Below the pieces are notes generated by a model, which was given only the letters and a program-made list of their open reading frames with translations, was not told the DNA's origin and did not search any database. Shown piece after piece: positions 1 through 5,741 of a stretch of DNA of 6,007 bases. This DNA comes from Chloroflexota bacterium (GTDB lineage Bacteria > Chloroflexota > Anaerolineae > Ardenticatenales > Ardenticatenaceae), in the NCBI GenBank assembly GCA_003520455.1, contig DOUV01000079.1, forward strand, positions 1 to 6,007. The letters are read 5' to 3'. The stretch's first letter is position 1; each line of letters starts with the position of its first letter. The translations under genes were made by a program, and so were the position numbers.

Positions 1-42
1 CTTGTAGGGGGAGGGCTGGGGAGGGGGTAGAACGGTACTTTC
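1..42. repeat. G-run sequence after cas10d, possible half of a dispersed palindrome
   Basis: Positions 7-27 on the plus strand hold four runs of three to five G separated by one or two bases, which fits the standard G-quadruplex pattern. The cas mRNA would be C-rich here, so any G-quadruplex would form in the template DNA strand. On the minus strand the sequence ends in CCCTCCCCCTACAAG. This resembles one arm and the loop of the C-run/G-run palindromes scattered between genes in Chloroflexota-like genomes, and the matching arm would lie just outside the window. That family resemblance is from memory and inference. I see no ribosome binding site for a following gene and no U-tract terminator in these bases. 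Confidence 0.4.
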
Positions 43-501
43 TCAATCTTCCTCGACTTCATCCTCAGACACCGCCTCACCCGCCGCCTTGCGAGCCGTG
101 CGCTCAGTGCGTTCGGCATTGAGGTAGAGTACCTCGCAGGCATTCTTGAGCAGGTTCAACTGGCGGCCCCGCAAGCTGGCGGCGTCCATTTTCAGCGCGC
201 CGGCATAGACGGTATGGACGAAGTACCGCGCAAAGTCGCGGACGGCCTGATCTGCTTCACGGTGCGAGACTCCAGCAGCGCCCCGCCCCTGGGCACTTCC
301 CTGACGCACCCGATTCACGAAGCCCTGCACCTCGCCCCACACTGCCTCTTCCAACGCGGCAGGGTCCCGGAAGAGGCGCGGGTCGGCATCGAGGATAGCA
401 TTGGCCGCGACGGTAATGGGGCGCAAGATGGCGTTCGATTTGTACCCCTCGGCCCGGTAGAACTGACGGTAAAGTCTAGTCAACTCCTGGGCATGGCTCA
501 T
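43..501 (-). CDS. cas11d: Cas11d small subunit translated from an internal start in cas10d
   Basis: An in-frame ATG at 501 (Met901 of Cas10d) is preceded by GGAGGA (plus positions 508-513) with a 6-nt spacer, as good as the site of cas10d itself. Translation from here gives a 152-residue, largely helical protein starting MSHAQELTRLYRQFYRAEG and ending at the cas10d stop. Independent translation of a Cas11 small subunit from the 3' end of the large-subunit gene has been shown experimentally for types I-B, I-C and I-D. The size and position here match that arrangement. Cas11d copies line the belly of the complex and help hold the displaced strand and the R-loop. The SD arises from two consecutive glycine GGA codons (G897, G898) in Cas10d. 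The function is by family analogy; the site is seen directly. Confidence 0.82.
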   Translation of the reverse strand: MSHAQELTRLYRQFYRAEGYKSNAILRPITVAANAILDADPRLFRDPAALEEAVWGEVQGFVNRVRQGSAQGRGAAGVSHREADQAVRDFARYFVHTVYAGALKMDAASLRGRQLNLLKNACEVLYLNAERTERTARKAAGEAVSEDEVEED

Positions 502-3201
502 CGTGATTCCTCCATAAGACGCTCCTTTCACGTCGAAGAATCGGAAGTAGGCTAGGTACTGCTGTACCTTGCTGGGAGGTAGACTGTCGAATCCTTCGCG
601 GCGCTGCCATTTTTTGAGGTAGTGGAAGGCGTAGAGTGGTGAGTCTGCCAGGTTGCGGGCCACGGCGGGGAACTGCTGCCAGCGGTAATCGAAACCGGTC
701 CGCCCCATCCCGGCGTTGGCATCGGTGTGGATGAAGTAACCGGTGATCAGCCGCTGGAGTGCCCCGCGATTGTCTTTGGTGATGTCGTCGAGCGTCAGCC
801 GTTCTTTGCCACTCAGGTACCGGATTGCACTCGCCGGGCCGTCCAAGAAAGCGGTCTCATCCAAGTCGCCGGCCTCGGTGAAAAGAGGAATCGGTGACTC
901 GCTGGCGACGACTTTGACGTCCAGTTGGAGCGGGAGTAGCAGTGCCAGCAGCGCAGGCTGTATCCACGCCTGAGTATCTGTGGGATCGCGTCCTGGTGGA
1001 ATACCGATGAAGTCGAACATCATCGGCTCGTGCGTTGGGTAGTGCATACGCGAGAGTCGGTCGTATTCTGTCTCGTCCGCCGGGATCGGCTCCAGCAGCA
1101 GGTCCTCCAGCCGCTGCAACGTTGCGGGGTCGAGTTGCACATCGGCTCGATCGCCCTCGTTGCCCAGTACCGACTTGCGCAGCGCCGTGATGCTCACCTT
1201 TTTCAGTCTACGGTAGAGCGCACGCAGCATGTCGAGCGTTTCCGGCGTGAAGAAGTAGGTCGGGTAGAAGAAGAGATAACGCTCCTTGCGCGCTTCGAAA
1301 TTCTTGCCGCTGGCCTGCGTGTGAGCCATCAGTAGCTTGCGCAGCATCATCTCCAGCGAGCAAACGGCGCAGATGTTGCGTTGTGTCTTGCCGCCGTGCA
1401 ACGGCAGCCGGTTGCTGTAGACGGCGGGCGCAAACAAGACGGCCGGTTCTTCCTGCTGCTCGATTGAAAATGCCGCTGCGCAGAGCGAGCAGACCTTCGT
1501 CGTGCCGCGACCCTTTTTCTTGGCGTTCTGGTACTGTCCGAACTCTGCTGCGAAGTTGGTGTGGGTGGGCGCTGCATCGTCATCGAGCCGGATCGTTTGC
1601 GTGGCGTAGGCTCGCAGGTGCTGCCACCCATCGGGGCCGCTCGCTTGTGGACGCTGCCGAAGTGCCTCGGCCAGAGCATCGGCGTGCCCTTGCAGCCACG
1701 CCTCCCATTGCGCATCGTCCAGCCCTTTTTGGCGGCCCTGCGCCACAGCGGCGGCCACGTACCAGTTGTACGGTGTACCTCCCGCTCTGCTGCCAGAATC
1801 TATTTGCTCAAATTCATTACGAAAATCTTGAATACCGAGAACAGGGAAAATCCAGTCGCGTGTGGGGAATTGTGATAGCTTTCTAGCAATCTCGGATTCC
1901 CAAAGTTGGAGTAACTCGGCAAGTTGGTCTACGCGAGCAGAGACGGGAAGCGAACTGATGTCGATTGTGGGTGGGAGTAAGCCTTTCTTGACCGCTTTCT
2001 CGTATCTCTCTTTACACTTGATAGCTGTTGACGTGTTGAATGGTATTTTGCGTATCACAGCCCGAGGCGTGATCTCTATAAAGCGATCCGGGGTAAAAAA
2101 CAGCCAGTAGAACGGGGGGAATTTAATTTGTTTGCCTCGCTGAAAGCCGGGAAGCTGGTTCTGCACCTGGAGCGCGCATACCTGGCGTACCTTCTCAACA
2201 GCCCGGTCAGCAATCTCCTCGAGCCGGGGCAGCGGCGGGGCGTGGCCGGTGCGCTCCAGGTAGACCACACCGCTGGGGGCGTAGAGGATCGGGACGCGCG
2301 CCTCGTGCGCCAAACCATCTAACGCCGCGTTGTGCAGCAGGTTGGTCAGCACGCCCCGATTCTCGGTCAGGTGGTGGGAGGTCAGGCGGGCGGCGCCGTC
2401 GCCCAGGTTGGCGAGCAGCGTGCAGATGCGCACATGGCGCGTGAGTTCGACGGGCCTGTGAACAGAGTAGGAGAGTTTGTCGGCCAGGCTGCAAAGCGTC
2501 ATCACCAGGAGGCGACGCGGTCCGGACCAGTGCATGTTGGGCAGCGCCTTCAGGTTCTGCATCGTGCCCCACTTTTCCTGAGTATTGGCAGCGATGTAGA
2601 TTAACTCGTGCAGCCACTTTTCCGCTCCGCCGATGGGTTCCAGAAACGCGGTGAGGTTCAAACGCTGCATCCACTCGGAAAAGTGGTCCTCGATGAAGGG
2701 CAGGTTCAGGTTGGGGTTCGCATCGTGCCCGAGTCCGGCGGCTTTCAATTGCGCCGCGACGTCGGGCAGCTTCACCCAGTCGTGAAGGGCGTAGCCGCCC
2801 ACGAAGAGGCGACGCGTCTCCTCATCCCAGCGGCGGAATTGCGGCGCACCCCACGCTTGCAGCAAGTCGCCGATGTGGAGCACGGGCAGGAGGCCGTTGA
2901 ACAGGTGGGCACGCAGGCTCTGGTCGCGCCGGTAGCGGGCGACATCCGCTCCGGCTGCGGCCTTTTGCTCGGCAAAGTCGCCCCCTTTGGCAGTTTTGGC
3001 AGCGAGTTGGATAGTCATCGGGGTGGCGAGCAATTCTACGACGTCCTGCCGCACCGGGTCGTCCGCGAAACGCCCTCGCACGGCTCGTCGCAGCAACGCC
3101 GTGAAGAGTGGCTCCGGCGCGAGTTGTTCCACCTCGTCCTGCGGCTCACCCTCATCCAGCTCAAGGTCTTCGGGAATCTCTAATTTCTCAATGTCAGTCA
3201 T
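43..3201 (-). CDS. cas10d: Type I-D CRISPR large subunit Cas10d (Csc3) with HD nuclease domain
   Basis: Large subunit of the type I-D effector complex; in this subtype it also carries the target-DNA nuclease. The protein has 1052 residues, a usual length for the family. The N-terminal HD domain shows the I-D hallmark SLRAHLFNGLLPVLHI (H99), then ALHDWVKL (H140, D141), H198 and SLADKLSYS (D241). A zinc site follows: C571/C574 and C611/C614 (KVCSLC, NICAVC). I find no GGDD, so no cyclase activity is expected, as is normal for Cas10d. The helical C-terminus contains the separately translated small subunit. Both termini are acidic (13 D/E in the first 30 residues, 7 in the last 12). The start at 3201 is chosen because GGAGG lies 6 nt upstream; a TTG at 3240 would add 13 residues without such a site. 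It follows cas3' by 31 nt, so the two are probably co-transcribed. Residues about 348-469 are encoded by unusually AT-rich DNA. The reading frame is intact. Confidence 0.95.
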   Translation of the reverse strand: MTDIEKLEIPEDLELDEGEPQDEVEQLAPEPLFTALLRRAVRGRFADDPVRQDVVELLATPMTIQLAAKTAKGGDFAEQKAAAGADVARYRRDQSLRAHLFNGLLPVLHIGDLLQAWGAPQFRRWDEETRRLFVGGYALHDWVKLPDVAAQLKAAGLGHDANPNLNLPFIEDHFSEWMQRLNLTAFLEPIGGAEKWLHELIYIAANTQEKWGTMQNLKALPNMHWSGPRRLLVMTLCSLADKLSYSVHRPVELTRHVRICTLLANLGDGAARLTSHHLTENRGVLTNLLHNAALDGLAHEARVPILYAPSGVVYLERTGHAPPLPRLEEIADRAVEKVRQVCALQVQNQLPGFQRGKQIKFPPFYWLFFTPDRFIEITPRAVIRKIPFNTSTAIKCKERYEKAVKKGLLPPTIDISSLPVSARVDQLAELLQLWESEIARKLSQFPTRDWIFPVLGIQDFRNEFEQIDSGSRAGGTPYNWYVAAAVAQGRQKGLDDAQWEAWLQGHADALAEALRQRPQASGPDGWQHLRAYATQTIRLDDDAAPTHTNFAAEFGQYQNAKKKGRGTTKVCSLCAAAFSIEQQEEPAVLFAPAVYSNRLPLHGGKTQRNICAVCSLEMMLRKLLMAHTQASGKNFEARKERYLFFYPTYFFTPETLDMLRALYRRLKKVSITALRKSVLGNEGDRADVQLDPATLQRLEDLLLEPIPADETEYDRLSRMHYPTHEPMMFDFIGIPPGRDPTDTQAWIQPALLALLLPLQLDVKVVASESPIPLFTEAGDLDETAFLDGPASAIRYLSGKERLTLDDITKDNRGALQRLITGYFIHTDANAGMGRTGFDYRWQQFPAVARNLADSPLYAFHYLKKWQRREGFDSLPPSKVQQYLAYFRFFDVKGASYGGITMSHAQELTRLYRQFYRAEGYKSNAILRPITVAANAILDADPRLFRDPAALEEAVWGEVQGFVNRVRQGSAQGRGAAGVSHREADQAVRDFARYFVHTVYAGALKMDAASLRGRQLNLLKNACEVLYLNAERTERTARKAAGEAVSEDEVEED
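502..513 (-). promoter_or_regulatory. Internal ribosome binding site for Cas11d
   Basis: The minus strand reads GGAGGA, then six bases (atcacg), then ATG at 501. This near-perfect Shine-Dalgarno sequence sits inside the cas10d reading frame and sets the start of the small subunit. Confidence 0.8.
1795..2160. other. AT-rich segment with shifted codon use inside cas10d
   Basis: Counting rows by hand, 1801-2160 is about 47% GC (168 of 360). Adjacent rows run 65-70% on the low-coordinate side (1621-1800) and 65-80% at 2221-2340. The shift extends to third codon positions. Residues 368-467 have 54 of 100 codons ending in A or T, against 5 of 20 for residues 488-507 and 6 of 20 for residues 328-347. 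Codons such as TTA, AGA and ATA cluster here. The reading frame stays open and the protein still looks like Cas10d, so this is not an insertion of foreign coding sequence out of frame. A homologous exchange with a lower-GC cas10d allele is the simplest explanation. Confidence 0.7.
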
Positions 3202-3207
3202 GTTAAG

Positions 3208-3212
3208 CCTCC
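3208..3212 (-). promoter_or_regulatory. Shine-Dalgarno site that fixes the cas10d start
   Basis: The minus strand reads GGAGG, six bases (cttaac), then ATG at 3201. This supports MTDIEKLE as the true N-terminus over the longer TTG-initiated form from 3240, which would overlap the end of cas3' by 8 nt. Confidence 0.85.
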
Positions 3213-3232
3213 GCAGTCCTTCGCGTTGACCA

Positions 3233-5359
3233 TCATACAATGATTGCTCCGGCGCCTTTGCTTGTCAGCCCCCGCTCGTGCAACGCTGTCTCCAGCAGAA
3301 GCGCCTCGCGGGCAAAGGCGACGCTTCCTTCGATCCCGTCGTTTCCCACCAGCCGCTCGATAGGGAACGGCCAGGGAAGATAGAGTCGGCGCTGGAGGTC
3401 CGACGGCCTGTGCAGCGTCACCAACGAGACGAAGGGGCGCCGCCGCACCTTGCGGTTGAGTGCATTTTGGTCATCGAAGTCAGCCTCCACTTCTAACCCC
3501 TTCAGCACCGTCACTGTATCAAAGCGGGTTGGGTCCCATCCGCCCAGGTCGTCGTTGATGGCGATGGAGAGCGGGCGGCGTTGCGGCAGGAGCGCGTGGA
3601 GCCGAAGACAGGCAATCGGGTCGGCCCGCTCGAAGCGGCGCGTGTCCTCGCCCCAGCGTGCGGCCTCGGCGGCGAACTCGTCCCACTCGATGAGCGATGC
3701 GTGATAGTTAGCGAGGAGTTGGCGCAGGTCGTAGATCACGAGACGATTGCGGCCCTGCTGCGTTTCGTCGACTGCCACTGCCTGCCAGGGACTCCCCCCG
3801 CGAAAGCTCCGCGCCTCGTGAAAAATGGCTTTTGCCTCGCCCTGGAATTCCTCCCTCATCCGCTTGAACTGATAATTGATGCTCCCGCCGAACGTCTCCT
3901 GATACCGCTTCGCCAGGCGCTCCCGCGTGCCAGTGTAGCTGTCGCGGATGAGTTTGTCGTTCAATTCGTAGATCACCGCCGCCGATTGCAAGAGTCCCCA
4001 GCGGCGAGCGTAGTTCCGAAAATCGGTCGGCTGCGGGAACGCGGCCCGGATCGCCTCGTTGAACCGCTCGCGGTCAACTGCTTCCACGGCACTGAGCAAC
4101 GGCGGCTCCCCTGGTCTGCCCTCGAAGAGGCGCTCGAAGACAAAATCAGGTACGAGGGCGTAGGCCACGAATGTATCGAACGGCACCGTTACGCCGTCGG
4201 GCCGCGTGAAATCATCGTGCCGCCCCAAGCGCCCCAGACGCTGGAGGAAGCTGCCGCAGTCGCGCGACTCAAAAATCAGGAAGTTGATGCGAAAATCAAC
4301 CCCCACGTCCACCGTCGAGGTGGCGACGAGCAGGTCGGCCTGGTAGGAACGCTCCCTCCCCTCCGGCCCGGTCAGCCCGGTGTTCGGCTCGACCGTCAGG
4401 GGGAAGTTATGGTCGCGGAAGAACTGCCGGAGTTGCGCGGTCAGGCGCAGAGCCGTTGCTACCGAGTTCACGATGATCGCGCCCTTCGCGCCTGGCACGT
4501 GTGTCCGGAAGAAGGGCAGGAGGACTCCTTCGGCGTTTGCCATCACCCACTCTTCCGCCTTGCCCTTGGCGATGTGGAGATCGGCGGCGCGCAGGATGAG
4601 CCGCCACCCCGCGCCGGGGTTCTCCCCGTGATGGTAGCAGCCCGGGATGATGGTGGTCGCGAACCCGGCGCGGGCCAGGTAGTTCTGCATCAACGGGTCG
4701 GGCGTGGCGGAGAGGAAGAGGTATCGTCTCGGCCCACCACGCTCCATCAGGAAGAGCAGCGCGTTGATCACCGACACGACCTGTGGGGTCTCGAAGACGT
4801 GGAACTCATCAAATGTCATCTGCACAAACAGATCGGCAAAGCGGCCCAGAACTTTGTCGGGTGCATCGCCGCCAGTTCCCTTGCGGGTATAAAACATCTG
4901 CATGATGTAGTGGAAGACGTCGGGGTTGGAGAGGATCAGGTCGCCGTTTTGCAGCAGGCGGAGGAGTGCATCCCCTCGCGTGCCCTCGGGCGCCTCGCTC
5001 ACGGCCCGGTCGAGGGTCAGACTATTCACCTCGCGTATGGGGAAGTTCAGTTGCCATTCAACGCGCATCGCTTCCACCGCGCGGCACTGGTCGCGAATCA
5101 ACTCGTTGGTCGGGTACATCGCCATCACGTTGCAGTCGCTCCCCTGCCGCTTGAGCATGGGAAGCAACCCGGCCAGGCTCTTGCCATCGCCGGTGATGGC
5201 TGTGTTAAAGACGACCGTTGCGTTGCCCCGGGTGAGAGCCAGGTACGTCTCGAGTTGATGCTTGGAGAGGTGTCTGGGCTCAGACCCCAGTCCAGCGGCT
5301 ACAAGCGCGTCAAACGCGGCCAACTTGGAATAGACGGCTGGTAGGTGAACGCGGCGCAT
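3233..5359 (-). CDS. cas3': Type I-D CRISPR helicase Cas3' (no HD domain)
   Basis: Superfamily 2 DNA helicase recruited to the target-bound type I-D complex to unwind DNA with ATP; the nuclease is supplied by the HD domain of Cas10d next door. The protein has 708 residues. Motifs in order: Q motif region about 26-43; Walker A AITGDGKS (54-61); motif Ia MYPTNELIRDQ (81-91); motif II FDEFH (183-187); motif III LSAT (216-219); motif IV AIIVNSV (294-300); motif V ATSTVDVGVDF (346-356); motif VI QRLGRLGRH (373-381). All are intact, so ATPase activity is expected. No HD motif precedes the helicase core, the standard I-D split. The DEFH form of motif II is typical of this branch. The start at 5359 is chosen for AAGGAG 7 nt upstream; the frame stays open to 5878, but that extension is low-complexity Arg/Ser-rich and crosses the intergenic region. 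First gene of the operon in this window. Confidence 0.94.
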   Translation of the reverse strand: MRRVHLPAVYSKLAAFDALVAAGLGSEPRHLSKHQLETYLALTRGNATVVFNTAITGDGKSLAGLLPMLKRQGSDCNVMAMYPTNELIRDQCRAVEAMRVEWQLNFPIREVNSLTLDRAVSEAPEGTRGDALLRLLQNGDLILSNPDVFHYIMQMFYTRKGTGGDAPDKVLGRFADLFVQMTFDEFHVFETPQVVSVINALLFLMERGGPRRYLFLSATPDPLMQNYLARAGFATTIIPGCYHHGENPGAGWRLILRAADLHIAKGKAEEWVMANAEGVLLPFFRTHVPGAKGAIIVNSVATALRLTAQLRQFFRDHNFPLTVEPNTGLTGPEGRERSYQADLLVATSTVDVGVDFRINFLIFESRDCGSFLQRLGRLGRHDDFTRPDGVTVPFDTFVAYALVPDFVFERLFEGRPGEPPLLSAVEAVDRERFNEAIRAAFPQPTDFRNYARRWGLLQSAAVIYELNDKLIRDSYTGTRERLAKRYQETFGGSINYQFKRMREEFQGEAKAIFHEARSFRGGSPWQAVAVDETQQGRNRLVIYDLRQLLANYHASLIEWDEFAAEAARWGEDTRRFERADPIACLRLHALLPQRRPLSIAINDDLGGWDPTRFDTVTVLKGLEVEADFDDQNALNRKVRRRPFVSLVTLHRPSDLQRRLYLPWPFPIERLVGNDGIEGSVAFAREALLLETALHERGLTSKGAGAIIV

Positions 5360-5366
5360 TGTTATA

Positions 5367-5372
5367 CTCCTT
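5367..5372 (-). promoter_or_regulatory. Shine-Dalgarno site that fixes the cas3' start
   Basis: The minus strand reads AAGGAG, seven bases (tataaca), then ATG at 5359. This strong site rules out the upstream in-frame starts, since the nearest one (MGSRRSIT) lies across it. Confidence 0.88.
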
Positions 5373-5381
5373 CTTGATCCC

Positions 5382-5387
5382 ATTCTA
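5382..5387 (-). promoter_or_regulatory. Possible -10 element of the cas operon promoter
   Basis: The minus strand carries TAGAAT here, five of six matches to the bacterial -10 consensus, 22 nt before the cas3' ATG. A start about 7 nt downstream would leave a very short leader that still includes the Shine-Dalgarno site. No good -35 hexamer is found at 17 nt upstream; that position falls inside the inverted repeat at 5398-5414, so activity may depend on a regulator. Tentative. Confidence 0.3.
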
Positions 5388-5397
5388 CACCACCCAC

Positions 5398-5414
5398 TGG
5401 ACATATTCTGTCCA
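5398..5414. promoter_or_regulatory. Perfect inverted repeat TGGACA-N5-TGTCCA, candidate operator of the cas operon
   Basis: Two perfectly complementary 6-bp arms, TGGACA (5398-5403) and TGTCCA (5409-5414), flank a TATTC spacer. The arm centres are 11 bp apart, about one helical turn, as expected for a dimeric DNA-binding protein. The repeat lies 39-55 nt upstream of the cas3' ATG, where a -35 region would be if the -10 is TAGAAT. No regulator gene is visible in the window, so the ligand and the sign of control are unknown. Confidence 0.45.
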
Positions 5415-5434
5415 TACCTGACCAATTTCTCACC

Positions 5435-5464
5435 GGTGCTCGCCGAGTGCTGCAGAGGTGCTCG
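5435..5464. repeat. Direct repeat GGTGCTCG, two copies 22 bp apart
   Basis: GGTGCTCG occurs at 5435-5442 and 5457-5464. The 22-bp start-to-start distance is two helical turns, so both copies would face the same side of the DNA. An 8-bp pair may be chance in GC-rich sequence; no function is assigned. Confidence 0.25.
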
Positions 5465-5538
5465 TATTGGGGCGGTGAGCGGCCGGGATGATACGGAAGT
5501 CCTGGGCCTTTCGCCTGAAGGTGCTGAGCCATTCGTTG

Positions 5539-5574
5539 GGGCGCAACGGCCTCTCCGGCAGGAGCCCTGCGCCC
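5539..5574. repeat. Stem-loop with 7-bp perfect arms GGGCGCA/TGCGCCC
   Basis: The arms at 5539-5545 and 5568-5574 are perfect reverse complements. Within the 22-nt interior a second small hairpin is possible, CTCC (5553-5556) with GGAG (5561-5564) around a GGCA loop. No T-tract follows on either strand, so it is not a classical terminator. It may be a dispersed palindrome or leader RNA structure. Confidence 0.4.
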
Positions 5575-5635
5575 TATTGTGAGTTGAGCAACCTCGGGTT
5601 AGAAGTAGGAGAGTATTGAAAAAAATTGACCAGCA

Positions 5636-5658
5636 GGGTCTTGATGAGAAGAGGACCC
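5636..5658 (+). repeat. Weak stem-loop GGGTCTT/AGGACCC
   Basis: The arms at 5636-5642 and 5652-5658 can form seven pairs including one G-T (G-U in RNA), around a 9-nt loop. It falls in the presumed leader of the glycosidase gene. Low complexity and short length make chance likely. Confidence 0.2.
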
Positions 5659-5700
5659 GCGCCGAAGAAAACGCCGCGAGCGTACCTCTGTCGCCGGGCC

Positions 5701-5723
5701 ACGGGAGCAGCCTCAGCTCCCGT
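5701..5723 (+). promoter_or_regulatory. 8-bp perfect hairpin just upstream of the glycosidase gene
   Basis: ACGGGAGC (5701-5708) and GCTCCCGT (5716-5723) are perfect reverse complements around a 7-nt loop. The hairpin ends 8 nt before the Shine-Dalgarno GAGGGG (5732-5737) of the downstream gene, so in the mRNA it could affect translation or stability. No U-tract follows, so it is not a simple intrinsic terminator. Confidence 0.4.
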
Positions 5724-5741
5724 TGGCATTCGAGGGGCCTG

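Larger units (their letters stand above)
5360..5741. other. Divergent intergenic region between cas3' and the glycosidase
   Basis: These 382 bp separate the divergent genes. I see no convincing protein or known RNA gene in them. They hold the cas operator candidate and Shine-Dalgarno site at the left end, a direct repeat (5435-5464), and three potential stem-loops (5539-5574, 5636-5658, 5701-5723) on the glycosidase side. No clear plus-strand promoter was found: TTGACC (5626-5631) has no -10 at the proper distance. Confidence 0.6.

Noticed and set aside
2608..3183. A 191-codon plus-strand frame antisense to the HD domain of cas10d
   Set aside because: It is a complement-frame shadow of the HD domain coding sequence, with no domain or start signal of its own.
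3202..3240. TTG start adding 13 residues to Cas10d
   Set aside because: No ribosome binding site of comparable strength is seen before it, whereas GGAGG lies 6 nt before the ATG at 3201.
3581..5344. A 587-codon open frame on the plus strand, antisense to cas3'
   Set aside because: Its translation lacks recognisable domains, while the opposite frame encodes an intact helicase with every motif. Long antisense frames are expected when GC-rich coding sequence has few stop codons in the complementary frame.
5488..5619. A 43-codon plus-strand open frame in the intergenic region
   Set aside because: There is no good ribosome binding site, no recognisable product, and it runs through a GC-rich stem-loop. 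Random occurrence is likely.
5539..5723. Intrinsic terminators formed by the intergenic hairpins
   Set aside because: None of the stems is followed by a T-tract on either strand, and both flanking genes point away from the region.
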